This document shows, in pieces, positions 36,146 to 45,703 of a DNA stretch of 64,000 bases; position 1 is the first letter of the stretch, and every line of letters starts with the position of its first letter. This stretch comes from Danxiaibacter flavus (GTDB lineage: Bacteria > Bacteroidota > Bacteroidia > Chitinophagales > Chitinophagaceae): positions 372,001-436,000 of the forward strand of contig NZ_JAULBC010000003.1 in NCBI RefSeq assembly GCF_041060425.1, given 5' to 3'. A program made the translations under genes and the position numbers. The notes under the pieces were generated by a model. The model searched no databases. It was given only the letters and a program-made list of their open reading frames with translations, and was not told the origin of the DNA.

Positions 36146-36322
36146 GAACCATATAAGGCATATAAGAAAATATAAGGATCTTAGCGAGTATACAACACGT
36201 TAATAAAAGTCCTTATAATCTCTTATATGCCTGATTTAAAAGACCGAACCATATACGAAACAAGCATACATTAGATCTGTCAGCATAAAATCTTATATTC
36301 CCTTATATGCCTTATATGGTTC
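36146..36322. repeat. 177-bp element with 31-bp terminal inverted repeats
   Basis: Left arm 36146-36176 (GAACCATATAAGGCATATAA...) and right arm 36292-36322 are inverted copies matching at 29 of 31 bases. The 115 bases between them include another partial copy (CTTATATGCCTGATTT and GAACCATAT). It fills the gap between SusD and the S9 peptidase. It has no ORF; it could be a MITE-like element, a transcription attenuator or a long RNA stem. Confidence 0.8.
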
Positions 36323-36341
36323 AAAAAATCATTATACAGTT

Positions 36342-38438
36342 ATGAAAAATTGTTTCCTGCTTCTTCTGGTTTCCTTCATTTTTCATGACTGTTTACACGC
36401 ACAACGATTCACACTGGAAGCGGCACTTGCTTATCCTTTTCCCAACGAGTTGACAACATCTGAAAAAGGATCTTCAATTGCGATGGCTGTTAATGAAAAA
36501 GGTAAAAGAAACGTGTATGTGGCTAACGGGCCGGACTTTGTGTTACGGAAGCTCACGGATTACAATGAAGACGACGGGCAGGAAATAACAAGTATAAAAA
36601 TATCACCAGACGGCAAATGGGTTGTTTACGTAAGAGGCGGAGATCATGGGGCATTTGATGAAACCATCCCAAGAAATCCCGCATCCCTTCCAACTGCGCC
36701 AAAAATTCAACTGTATAGTATTCCTTTTGCAGGCGGCAAGCCGGTTTTACTGTCTGATGGCGAATTTCCGGTAATATCGCCGCAAAGTGACAAAGTAGTT
36801 TTTATTAAGAATGGCCAGGCATGGAGTGTTCCCATAGATGGCTCTCAGCCTGCAAAGATGTTGTTTTATGCCAGAGGTGAAACAAACTCACTTCAATGGT
36901 CGCCGGATGGCAAACAACTCGCTTTTGTTTCATCGAGAAACGATCATTCTTTCATTGGCATTTTTACGGACAGCCTGTCTCCTATTCAATGGCTCGATGC
37001 TTCAATAGCAAAGGATCAGTCACCCAGGTGGTCACCTGATGGGAAAAAGATTGTATTTATCAGGAGAGCTGCAAGCGGGGGAGCTATAGATTCTCTCACT
37101 GTAGATAAACATGTCCCCTGGTCAATATGCGTTGCAGACGCTGCCTCAGGCAAAGCACAAGAGATCTGGAAAGCTCCGGAAACATTAAGAGGTTCTGTCC
37201 CTGAAACACAAGGCAGATTTAATTTAAACTGGGCGGCTAACGAACGGATCATTTTTGTGTCGTACATGGATGGCTGGCCACATATTTACTCGATAGCGGC
37301 AACAGGCGGTCAACCAGTGTTACTAACGGATGGTGCCTTTGCGGTAGAGCATGTAAAGTTAAGCCCGGACAAAAAATGGGTTCTCTTTAGCACCAACACA
37401 GGACCGGACAAATACGATTACGACCGGAGGCATATCGCCCGAGTTCCCGTAGACAAGCCAGCAATGGAAATACTGACGCCAGGCACAGGCATTGAGACTT
37501 TTCCGATGCTTACCGGCGATGGCACAACACTCGTATTAATGAGTGCAACAGCACAGCAGCCACCGCTTCCGGCGATCATGAAGTTTGCGCCGGGCAAACC
37601 TGTATCGATCGGTGGACAATTACTACCTAAAGATTATCCTTCCGGCAAAATGGTAGCACCCACATCTGTTCAATTCAAAGCTGCCGATGGCAAAACTGTA
37701 TATGGACAGTTGTATATGCCAAAAGAAGGTCCGGCAAAGAAGCCAGCAGTATTATTCATACATGGCGGGCCTGAAAGACAAATGTTGCTGGGATGGCACT
37801 ATGGCGACTATTACGCAAATACTTATGCGCTGAATCAATATCTTGTATCGCAGGGATTTATTGTGCTTTCGGTAAATTATCGTCTTGGCATTGGCTATGG
37901 CTTTGAATTTCAGCAGCCGGGAAATACATGGAACAACGGCGCATCTGAATATTTAGATATAAAAGCTGCAGGCGAATGGTTATCAAAACAACCAGCGGTT
38001 GATGCAAAAAAGATTGGTGTATATGGCGGTTCATACGGCGGATTTTTAACAGCACTGGCACTGGCAAAAGATTCAAAATTATTTGCGGCCGGTGTAGATA
38101 TTCACGGCGAACATAACCTGATGGTATTTGCACCGGATTACTCAAATGTTCAACAGGCACCTGATGCAGAACTATCCCGTAAATTAAGCTGGCAATCATC
38201 GCCGGTTTCTTCACTGGACACATGGACATCCCCGGTTTTGTTAATTCATGGTGATGATGACGGCAATGTACCATTTCATCAGACTGTAGATCTGGCTAAA
38301 CGTTTTATGGAAAAGAAATTTCCTTTTGAAAGTCTTATCATTCCCGATGAAACACACCACTGGATGAAACATTCCAATGCATTAAAAGTTGACGAAGCCG
38401 TAGCCGATTTTCTCAAGCGAAAACTGATGACCCCATGA
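36342..38438 (+). CDS. S9 family serine peptidase (DPP/acylaminoacyl-peptidase-like)
   Basis: 698 residues. Signal peptide (1-21, ...HDCLHAQ), seven-bladed beta-propeller (about 30-420; TolB/WD40-like repeats such as WSPDGKQLAFVS and RWSPDGKKIVFIR), and a C-terminal alpha/beta-hydrolase (about 440-698). Catalytic residues: Ser564 in YGGSYGGF, Asp640 in HGDDDGNVP, His672 in DETHHWM. Cleaves short peptides, probably in the periplasm. It starts the enzyme cluster behind SusC/SusD; its stop overlaps the next start in ATGA. Confidence 0.92.
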   Translation: MKNCFLLLLVSFIFHDCLHAQRFTLEAALAYPFPNELTTSEKGSSIAMAVNEKGKRNVYVANGPDFVLRKLTDYNEDDGQEITSIKISPDGKWVVYVRGGDHGAFDETIPRNPASLPTAPKIQLYSIPFAGGKPVLLSDGEFPVISPQSDKVVFIKNGQAWSVPIDGSQPAKMLFYARGETNSLQWSPDGKQLAFVSSRNDHSFIGIFTDSLSPIQWLDASIAKDQSPRWSPDGKKIVFIRRAASGGAIDSLTVDKHVPWSICVADAASGKAQEIWKAPETLRGSVPETQGRFNLNWAANERIIFVSYMDGWPHIYSIAATGGQPVLLTDGAFAVEHVKLSPDKKWVLFSTNTGPDKYDYDRRHIARVPVDKPAMEILTPGTGIETFPMLTGDGTTLVLMSATAQQPPLPAIMKFAPGKPVSIGGQLLPKDYPSGKMVAPTSVQFKAADGKTVYGQLYMPKEGPAKKPAVLFIHGGPERQMLLGWHYGDYYANTYALNQYLVSQGFIVLSVNYRLGIGYGFEFQQPGNTWNNGASEYLDIKAAGEWLSKQPAVDAKKIGVYGGSYGGFLTALALAKDSKLFAAGVDIHGEHNLMVFAPDYSNVQQAPDAELSRKLSWQSSPVSSLDTWTSPVLLIHGDDDGNVPFHQTVDLAKRFMEKKFPFESLIIPDETHHWMKHSNALKVDEAVADFLKRKLMTP

Positions 38439-39445
38439 AACCCATTGTGATTGTAATATTTCTGTCGCTTTTTTTTAGCAGACTATTTGCAGCGGACACA
38501 ACTGTGCTTCGCGGAAAGATCATTTGTGTAGACGCCGGGCACGGCGGCACTGCACTTACAGATCTCTACAGACAGGGGCCTACGGGCGAAAGAGAAGAAT
38601 GGATCAACCTTCGCGTTGCAAAACTACTTCAGGAAAAACTGCAACAACAAGGCGCAACCGTTATAATGACACGGATCTCTGATGATACAATCGCGCTTGA
38701 AAGACGTGCACAAATTGCTGTTGAAAATAAAGCCGACATTTTTATATCCATACATCATAATGCAACGGCTGATTCTTCGGTTAATTTTCCCATTGTATTT
38801 TTTCACGGGGCGGTTTCAGAAAACAAAGCCAGTGTTGCTTTGGGAAAAAGCCTGATCACCGCATTGCAAAAAACACTGTATAAACGACCGGCACAGGCAA
38901 TGGTGGTTTCTGATTATACCATCTTTCCTACTAAAGGGGCCAATGTGTTACGCAACACTTACGGCATACCGGGCATAATTGGTGAGGCTTCTTTTTTTAC
39001 CAATCCGCGGGAAGAGGACCGGCTCAAACAGGACGAGCACAATCAGAATGAAGCGACAGCCTATGTTGATGCGCTTGTTAATTATTTCAACCAGCCGAAA
39101 GAGGAGATCCTGCCCATGCAGATCATGCAACAACTTCCTCCGTTTATTGTGTATGAAGAATCAAGCAGAATGAATGTTGACGCGCGTAAATGGCTCACAG
39201 ACTATAAAAACGCGATCAAACTTGCTAAATCAGAAAACAGTAAAAAAATAAAACAGGCATACCTGTTATTCAAACGGTCCGCAAGTTCTTTTCCTGATTC
39301 ATATGTGGCAGGAGAATGTCATCGCAACATTTCGATACTGGCAGCGAAGCTGGGAAACAAGCTTGAATCAGAACAGGAAAAACTGCGTTGGAAGGAATGT
39401 TATGTACAGCTAAAAAACGGAGTAGCAGCCTCCATTTCAAAATAA
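38435..39445 (+). CDS. N-acetylmuramoyl-L-alanine amidase (Amidase_3) with C-terminal extension
   Basis: 336 residues. Signal peptide (1-19, ...FFSRLFAAD). Zinc amidase domain (about 28-215): IICVDAGHGGTA, EEWINLRVAKLLQEKLQQQGATVIMTR, FISIHHNA and IPGIIGEASFFTNPRE; His in GHGG, Glu in the REEWIN region and His in SIHHN are the zinc ligands, and the Glu in IGEASF is catalytic. It cuts the amide bond between MurNAc and L-Ala. The last ~110 residues form a helical extension without a known domain. Translationally coupled to the S9 peptidase (4-bp overlap); the next gene starts 6 bp later. Confidence 0.9.
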   Translation: MKPIVIVIFLSLFFSRLFAADTTVLRGKIICVDAGHGGTALTDLYRQGPTGEREEWINLRVAKLLQEKLQQQGATVIMTRISDDTIALERRAQIAVENKADIFISIHHNATADSSVNFPIVFFHGAVSENKASVALGKSLITALQKTLYKRPAQAMVVSDYTIFPTKGANVLRNTYGIPGIIGEASFFTNPREEDRLKQDEHNQNEATAYVDALVNYFNQPKEEILPMQIMQQLPPFIVYEESSRMNVDARKWLTDYKNAIKLAKSENSKKIKQAYLLFKRSASSFPDSYVAGECHRNISILAAKLGNKLESEQEKLRWKECYVQLKNGVAASISK

Positions 39446-39451
39446 CCTTCA

Positions 39452-41023
39452 ATGAAATACAAAAGCATTTTCCAGCTTGTAATTGTAACACTTTTGTGTA
39501 CATCAGTGTTCGCTCAAAATGGCGATGATCTGCCACCGAAACTGGACGAGTATATCACAAAAGTGCTGCAAACATTCAACGTTCCCGGGATGAGTGTGTC
39601 CATTGTTAAAGATGGAAAAGTTGTGCTGGCAAAAGGATTTGGCGTAAAAAAATTGGGCGAAGCAGCTCCCGTAGATGAACATACATTGTTCTCCATTGCC
39701 TCTAACTCGAAAGCATTCACAGCAACAGCTCTGGCTTTGCTTGTTGAAGATGGTAAGCTGAAATGGGATGATCCTGTAATCAATTACCTTCCCTGGTTCA
39801 GAATGTCTGATCCTTATATTACGATGCATTTAACTGTTCGCGACTTGTTGGTGCATCACAGCGGTATTGGCGCTTACGCAGGTGATTACCTCATCTTCCC
39901 GCCATCAAATTATACGAGGAAAGAAATTGTTGGCAAAGTGGCCAGGCTCCCTATGGCGCATGATTTCAGAACCACTTATGCTTATGACAACATCTTGTAC
40001 CTGGCTGCAGGAGAAGTGATATCAGCGGTATCCAATGTGGAATGGGAAGATTTTGTAAAGACAAGAATACTTGATAAAATAGGAATGAACGAAACGACTA
40101 CCCGGTTCTCTCAAATGAAATTACAACCCAACGTTTCGTCAGCTCACATCCGTTATAAGGATTCTGTGCGTGTGCTCGAACATTATAGTGAACAGGCTAT
40201 CGGCGATGCGGGAGATCCGGCAGGCGGCATTGCTTCAAACGCTACAGATATTGCCAAATGGATGATAACGCAACTCGACTCTGGTAAAACGCAGCAGAAG
40301 GTTCAACTTTTTAAACCAACAACAACAAAAGAATTGTGGAAGATCGTTCGCCCCATCCCAATAGAAAAAATCTCCCCGGACATTTCACCAGCCCAAATGG
40401 ATTTCTGGGGATATGCACTTGGATTTAGGTCATACAATTACCAGCGATACAAAATTGTTGGTCATGGCGGCAAACTCGATGGCTTTGTCTCGCAAGTTGT
40501 TATGGTGCCCGATCTTAAAATGGGTATTACCGTACTGACCAACCAGGAATCAACCGGCGCATATTGGTCCGTAATCTATCATGTGCTTGATTATTACATG
40601 CACAATAAACCTTTTGACTGGATCGCAGGCTACAAAAAAATAATGGATTCAAGCATTGCTAAGTCAAAATCTGAGCAGGTTCCCATTACGCTTCCCGATG
40701 AGTCAATCGGAAAACCACCATTGCCTTATGAAAAATATGAAGGGGTATACCGGGATGCGGTGTATGGCGATCTGTCAGTCACCAAAGAACCAACGGGTCT
40801 GGTTTTGCGTTTCACACACACGCCGCAATTTACAGCGGACCTAAAGTATTTTCAGCACGATACATTTATTGCAAAGTTTCGCAATCCAGACCTGCGATCG
40901 GATTCATACGTAACATTCGCATTAAATCCCGATGGAAGCATTGACCAGGTTAAGCTAAAGATCATTGATCCGGATTCTGATTCAAACTTTAATGATCTGT
41001 TGTTCAGATCGACAAAAAAATAA
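39452..41023 (+). CDS. beta-lactamase-family (class C-like) serine hydrolase with DUF3471 tail
   Basis: 523 residues. Signal peptide (1-22, ...LLCTSVFAQ). Penicillin-binding-fold domain (about 30-380): SxxK as Ser84-N-S-Lys87 in SIASNSKAFTA, Y-x-N as Tyr178-D-Asn180, and VGHGGKLDGF as the third motif. C-terminal DUF3471-type beta-barrel (about 425-523, KYEGVYRDAVYGDLSV). Members are DD-peptidases, D-aminopeptidases or esterases rather than antibiotic lactamases. Middle gene of the peptidase/amidase cluster. Confidence 0.9.
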   Translation: MKYKSIFQLVIVTLLCTSVFAQNGDDLPPKLDEYITKVLQTFNVPGMSVSIVKDGKVVLAKGFGVKKLGEAAPVDEHTLFSIASNSKAFTATALALLVEDGKLKWDDPVINYLPWFRMSDPYITMHLTVRDLLVHHSGIGAYAGDYLIFPPSNYTRKEIVGKVARLPMAHDFRTTYAYDNILYLAAGEVISAVSNVEWEDFVKTRILDKIGMNETTTRFSQMKLQPNVSSAHIRYKDSVRVLEHYSEQAIGDAGDPAGGIASNATDIAKWMITQLDSGKTQQKVQLFKPTTTKELWKIVRPIPIEKISPDISPAQMDFWGYALGFRSYNYQRYKIVGHGGKLDGFVSQVVMVPDLKMGITVLTNQESTGAYWSVIYHVLDYYMHNKPFDWIAGYKKIMDSSIAKSKSEQVPITLPDESIGKPPLPYEKYEGVYRDAVYGDLSVTKEPTGLVLRFTHTPQFTADLKYFQHDTFIAKFRNPDLRSDSYVTFALNPDGSIDQVKLKIIDPDSDSNFNDLLFRSTKK

Positions 41024-41048
41024 TACATCAACCTTTAAAACAATCTTC

Positions 41049-41951
41049 ATGAAAGTTTTCAGATATATTGTTTGCATGCTTTTTTCCATCAGCATGTGTT
41101 CTGTATATGCGGCGATGGATACCACTCGGCTAAGACAACAAATAATGGCGGAATTTGCCAAAGAGCCATCCGGAACGTTTGCGGTTGCGTTTAAGGACCT
41201 CAGCACCGGACAACAATTCTTTATTAACGGGCATGACAATTTTCATGCAGCCAGTACCATGAAAACACCTGTTTTAATTGAGACTTTCCGCCAGGCAGCC
41301 CTGGGAAAATTTGCAATAACAGATTCCATATTGGTGAAAAATACCTTCTCAAGTATAGTTGACGGAAGCCCGTATTCACTCGACTCAATGGATGATAGTG
41401 AAAAAGATCTTTACACGCTTATCGGAACAAAATTGCCTATCTCTGATTTGTTGTACAGAATGATTACAAAGAGTAGTAATCTTTCAACCAATATTATCAT
41501 TGATCTTGTTGACGCAAAAAATGTAACAAGCACCATGCGCAAATTGGGTGCCAATGATATACAGGTATTGCGCGGTGTAGAAGATGATAAAGCTTTTGAA
41601 AAGGGCCTTAATAATACAACCACAGCCTATGACCTGATGGTTATTATGGAGCATATCGCGAACGGAAGTGCAGTGAGTAAAAAAGCCTGTGATGATATGA
41701 TCAGGATCCTGATGGATCAGCACTTCAGAGATATCATTCCAGCCAAACTTCCGCCAAGCGTTAAAGTTGCCAGCAAAAGCGGATCTATAACAGCGATATG
41801 TCACGATTCCGGCATTGTATTTCTTCCCAACGGAAAAAAGTATGTTATAGTCTTGCTTTCAAGAGGCGTGCAGAACCAGGCCGCATCAACAGAAGTACTT
41901 GCAACGGTGTCCAGGATAATTTATGATCATGTAACCCAGGCATCAAAATAA
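41049..41951 (+). CDS. class A beta-lactamase-like serine hydrolase
   Basis: 300 residues from ATG 41049 (MKVFRYIVCMLF); the frame is open upstream into the previous gene but the signal peptide starts here (ends ...SVYAAMD). Motifs of the class A fold: S-x-x-K in AASTMKTPVLIE, SSN in MITKSSNLSTNIII where SDN is usual, an omega-loop-like RGVEDDKAF, and KSGS in VASKSGSITAICHD. The altered SDN and loop make true beta-lactamase activity uncertain; a peptide or amide hydrolase is equally likely. Starts 25 bp after the preceding hydrolase. Confidence 0.85.
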   Translation: MKVFRYIVCMLFSISMCSVYAAMDTTRLRQQIMAEFAKEPSGTFAVAFKDLSTGQQFFINGHDNFHAASTMKTPVLIETFRQAALGKFAITDSILVKNTFSSIVDGSPYSLDSMDDSEKDLYTLIGTKLPISDLLYRMITKSSNLSTNIIIDLVDAKNVTSTMRKLGANDIQVLRGVEDDKAFEKGLNNTTTAYDLMVIMEHIANGSAVSKKACDDMIRILMDQHFRDIIPAKLPPSVKVASKSGSITAICHDSGIVFLPNGKKYVIVLLSRGVQNQAASTEVLATVSRIIYDHVTQASK

Positions 41952-41969
41952 ACAAGCAAACACTTATTT

Positions 41970-43151
41970 ATGCAACAGGAAAATTTAAAAAATGGAACAA
42001 AGGCTGTATGGGGCGGAGAAAGTGATCCTTTTGTGCATGATGCTGCAACAACGCCGATAGTGAACAGTGTAACATTTGCTTACAAAGATCTTGATGAATG
42101 GTATGATGTGGCAACCGGTAAAAGCAAAGGCTATATCTATAGCCGGAACACGAACCCTACAGTGACTGTTCTTGAGGAAAAGATCCGGATGCTGGAAGAT
42201 GCTGAAGCCGCCATCTCTTTTTCAACTGGTATGGGCGCAATCAGTAATACATTGTTTACTTTTCTTACGCCGGGCAAAAGAGTTGTTTCGATTAAAGATA
42301 CTTACGGTGGAACAAGTAAGATTTTTTTGGATTTCCTGCCGATATACAATGTTGATGTTCATTTATGTGACACGACAGATCATGATGAACTTGAAATGCA
42401 GATTGCAAAAGGTTGTGACCTTGTATACCTGGAAACACCAACAAATCCAACACTTAAGATTGTTGACATAGCCCGCATTGCAAATGCGGCAAAGAAAGCC
42501 GGCGCTATTGTTGTTGTTGATAACACATTTGCAACGCCCATTAATCAACATCCATTGCAATTAGGTGCAGATCTTGTTATACATAGCGCAACAAAATTCC
42601 TGTGCGGTCATTCTGATGCATTGGGCGGATTACTTTGTGGCAAAAAAGAACTTGTTCAGAAAGTATTTCAATTCAGGGAGATCAACGGCGCCAGCCTGCA
42701 GGCAGAACCAGCCTATTTGATTGCGCGCGGAATGAAAACACTGGAACTGCGCATTGAAAGGCAAAATGCGTCTGCACAGAAAATTGCCAACTATTTAAAG
42801 GCACATCCAAAAGTAAAAGACGTTTTTTACCCGGGCCTGGAATCACATAACGGACATGCGATTGCTGCCCGGCAAATGAGTGGTTTTGGTGGCATTCTGA
42901 GCTTTTCACTGGATGGCGGTTACGAACTTGTAAAACAGCTATTGCCTAAATTAAAACTGGTGCATCTTGCAGCAAGCCTGGGCTCCGTTAGTACACTTGC
43001 CGGGCCGCCAAGAACAACAAGCCATGTGGAACTAACAGAGGAACAACGCAGGTTGCTGGGAATACCTGAAAGCCTTATCAGGTATTCTGTTGGCATTGAA
43101 AATGTGGAAGACTTGCTGGCAGACCTTGAACAGGCACTTGCTTCTTTGTAA
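41970..43151 (+). CDS. trans-sulfuration PLP enzyme (cystathionine gamma-synthase/lyase or methionine gamma-lyase family)
   Basis: 393 residues, full length. PLP-binding lysine in HSATKFLCGHSDALGG; phosphate-binding SFSTGMGAISNTLF; Y-x-R in YIYSRNTNPTV; VDNTFATP. C-terminal LAASLGSVSTLAGPPRTTSH is typical of the family. It transforms sulfur amino acids (cystathionine, homocysteine, methionine or cysteine); which one cannot be read from motifs alone. Start ATG 41970 is 18 bp after the previous gene, so it belongs to the same unit. In context it may use amino acids released from peptides. Confidence 0.9.
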   Translation: MQQENLKNGTKAVWGGESDPFVHDAATTPIVNSVTFAYKDLDEWYDVATGKSKGYIYSRNTNPTVTVLEEKIRMLEDAEAAISFSTGMGAISNTLFTFLTPGKRVVSIKDTYGGTSKIFLDFLPIYNVDVHLCDTTDHDELEMQIAKGCDLVYLETPTNPTLKIVDIARIANAAKKAGAIVVVDNTFATPINQHPLQLGADLVIHSATKFLCGHSDALGGLLCGKKELVQKVFQFREINGASLQAEPAYLIARGMKTLELRIERQNASAQKIANYLKAHPKVKDVFYPGLESHNGHAIAARQMSGFGGILSFSLDGGYELVKQLLPKLKLVHLAASLGSVSTLAGPPRTTSHVELTEEQRRLLGIPESLIRYSVGIENVEDLLADLEQALASL

Positions 43152-43192
43152 GATGTGCGGTTAAATTAATTCTGATCTACTTTTTTGTTACT

Positions 43193-44713
43193 ATGATGAA
43201 ATATCGTAAACCACTTCGCATACTAAAAACAGCTGTATTGCTGTGCACGTTATGTGCAAGCAAAGTCTTGTCACAGGAAACACAGGATTTTGAAAAAGCG
43301 TTTCCTGTTGTTGAAAAAGTATTCAATGATTTTGCAACACAAAATCATTATCCGGGGCTTGTATACGGCATCGTAAAAGATGGAAAACTGGTTTACACAG
43401 GTGCCACGGGTTTTATCAATATCGAAAAGAAATATCCTGCAACAGCGAAATCTGATTTTCGCATAGCGTCTATGACAAAAAGCTTTGTCTCTGTCGCCAT
43501 TCTACAGTTACGCGATGCGGGAAAACTAAGATTAGACGATCCAGCCAGCATGTATATTCCCGAATTGAAGGATCAGAAATATCTTGCAACAGATGCACCG
43601 GTGATCACCATCAGGCATCTGCTCACGCATTCTGCAGGATTTCCTGAAGACAATCCCTGGGGTGATCGTCAGCTAGCCATCACAAACGAGCAATTTAAAA
43701 ACATGCTGAAGAAAGGTATTTCTTTTTCTAACGTACCCGGCATTGCGTATGAATACAGCAACATGGGCTTTGCAATGCTTGGTTATATAGTGCAGAAAGT
43801 TTCGGGAGAAACCTATGCCGCCTATATTACCAATCACATTCTAAAACCACTCGGCATGAGCCATACATACTTTGAATACAGCAAAGTTCCGGAAGAGCAG
43901 CTGGCTCATGGTTACCGTTGGCTCAATAATAACTGGGTAGAGCAACCAATGCTGCATGACGGCGCTTATGGAGCAATGGGTGGCATGATCACAACTATGG
44001 AAGATTTTGCAAAATATGTTGCATTTCAATTATCGGCATGGCCTCCACGCAATGACCATGAAGATGGCACCCTAAAAAGAAGTTCACTCAGAGAAATGCA
44101 ACAGCCCTGGCGTTTTAATAATCTTAATTCCTTTTCAAACAGCAGCAAGCCATGCCCCGTTGTTTCTGCATATGGCTATGGATTGCGTTGGAGCAAGGAT
44201 TGTAAAGGCATCGTTAGCGTTGGTCACACTGGCGGACTTCCCGGTTTCGGCAGCAATTGGGTTATTCTTCCTGATTATGGAATCGGCATTATTTCATTTA
44301 GTAATCTTACCTATGCCTCCGCAAGCTATATTAACGGAAAGGTTATCGATACGCTTCTCAAGCTTACCGGTTTAAAGCCCAGGCCAATACCTGTTTCACC
44401 CATACTTGAACGGCGAAAGAACGAGCTGATAAAGCTGTTGCCTGATTGGCGAAACAGTGCTTCACAAAAGATCTTTGCCGAAAACTTTTTCATGGATTAT
44501 TTTGAAGATTCATTGAGAAATGAAGCGCAGCAGATCTTTAAAAAAGCAGGAAAAATAATCAACATAAGGGAACTAATTCCTGAAAACAATTTACGCGGCA
44601 CTTTTATAATGGAAGGTGAAAATGCAGATATCCGGGTTAGTTTCACGCTTACGCCTGAGACGCCGGCACTCATTCAGGCTTATGATATTGAAGCAATTGA
44701 AAAAACGCATTAA
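43193..44713 (+). CDS. beta-lactamase-family (class C-like) serine hydrolase
   Basis: 506 residues; ATG 43193 (a second Met follows immediately). Signal peptide (about 1-27, ...CASKVLSQ). Serine hydrolase domain (about 35-400): SxxK in RIASMTKSFVS, Y-x-N in YEYSNMGFAM, and VGHTGGLPGFG. The ~100 C-terminal residues differ from the other family member in this cluster and show no DUF3471. Probably a peptidase or esterase. Last gene of the cluster, 41 bp after the PLP enzyme; the next 213 bp carry no clear terminator. Confidence 0.88.
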   Translation: MMKYRKPLRILKTAVLLCTLCASKVLSQETQDFEKAFPVVEKVFNDFATQNHYPGLVYGIVKDGKLVYTGATGFINIEKKYPATAKSDFRIASMTKSFVSVAILQLRDAGKLRLDDPASMYIPELKDQKYLATDAPVITIRHLLTHSAGFPEDNPWGDRQLAITNEQFKNMLKKGISFSNVPGIAYEYSNMGFAMLGYIVQKVSGETYAAYITNHILKPLGMSHTYFEYSKVPEEQLAHGYRWLNNNWVEQPMLHDGAYGAMGGMITTMEDFAKYVAFQLSAWPPRNDHEDGTLKRSSLREMQQPWRFNNLNSFSNSSKPCPVVSAYGYGLRWSKDCKGIVSVGHTGGLPGFGSNWVILPDYGIGIISFSNLTYASASYINGKVIDTLLKLTGLKPRPIPVSPILERRKNELIKLLPDWRNSASQKIFAENFFMDYFEDSLRNEAQQIFKKAGKIINIRELIPENNLRGTFIMEGENADIRVSFTLTPETPALIQAYDIEAIEKTH

Positions 44714-44926
44714 CGAACAAGAGCGCTTTATTGTTTGAACCTTTTTCACAACGCTTTAAAAATTAATAATTTAATGAAGAGTGTTTAAATTTCTTTTAAC
44801 CAATATCAGCACATCAATGAATATTTTGTTTATCTGCTAAAGAACGACTTCCTATTTGCGCTTTCTTTTCGCTTTCTTCTGCAATTGCTTTTGGCATCGT
44901 TTTTTGGTAGCTTGTAGAAAAAAACC

Positions 44927-45703
44927 ATGAAATCAATATGGACGGGTTCAATCGGTTTTGGCCTGGTAAACATTCCCGTAAAAATGTACAGCGCCGTTGA
45001 AGAGAGCACGCTCGATCTTGATATGCTTGACAAAAAAGATTATGCCAATATCAAATTCAAAAGAGTAAATGAAAATACCGGCAAAGAAGTCCCATGGGCA
45101 AATATTGTAAAAGGATATTTGGTGAACGAAAAGTACGTGGTGCTGGATGAAAGCGATTTTGAGAAAGCGAGCCCGGAAAAAACAAAGCACATTGAAATAA
45201 TGCAGTTTGTGAATGAATCTGAAATAGACAGCATATATTTTGAAGTGCCTTATTACCTGGAGCCTGAAAAAACAGGTGCAAGAGCCTATGCGCTGCTAAG
45301 AGAAGCCCTCGCTAAAACCGGAAAAGCAGGCGTTGGCATGTTTGTAATGCGCAATCGCGAACATGTTTGCCTGATCAAAGCTTCAGGGGATGTAATTGTT
45401 TTGAACCGCATACGATTTGCACAAGAGATCAGGGATACATCAAGCCTTAACTTACCCGGAAAAACCAGCAAACCGGCAGAGGTTAAAATGGCCATCAACT
45501 TAATTGATCAACTAACCGAAGCTTATGATCCATCAAAGTATAAGGACGATTATACAGATAAATTATTAAAGATCATTCATGCAAAAGCAAAGGGCAAGAC
45601 GTTGCCATACAAGCCTATGAAAGTCGTTCATTCCACATCCAAGGATTTGATGGAACAATTGAAAGCCAGTCTTTCATCACCTGCTAAAAAGAGAGCCTCA
45701 TGA
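44927..45703 (+). CDS. ku: Ku protein, DNA end-binding for NHEJ
   Basis: 258 residues, the usual length. MKSIWTGSIGFGLVNIPVKMYSAVEE is the classic N-terminus. A complete Ku core follows, with a Lys-rich end (SSPAKKRAS). A homodimeric ring binds double-strand break ends and recruits LigD. Its stop overlaps the ligD start in ATGA (45700-45703), so the two are translationally coupled. Confidence 0.97.
   Translation: MKSIWTGSIGFGLVNIPVKMYSAVEESTLDLDMLDKKDYANIKFKRVNENTGKEVPWANIVKGYLVNEKYVVLDESDFEKASPEKTKHIEIMQFVNESEIDSIYFEVPYYLEPEKTGARAYALLREALAKTGKAGVGMFVMRNREHVCLIKASGDVIVLNRIRFAQEIRDTSSLNLPGKTSKPAEVKMAINLIDQLTEAYDPSKYKDDYTDKLLKIIHAKAKGKTLPYKPMKVVHSTSKDLMEQLKASLSSPAKKRAS

Noticed and set aside
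41049..43151. Antibiotic resistance by the class A and class C lactamase-like genes
   Set aside because: Motifs are those of broad serine-hydrolase families, the class A member has a changed SDN and omega loop, and the neighbours point to peptide turnover.
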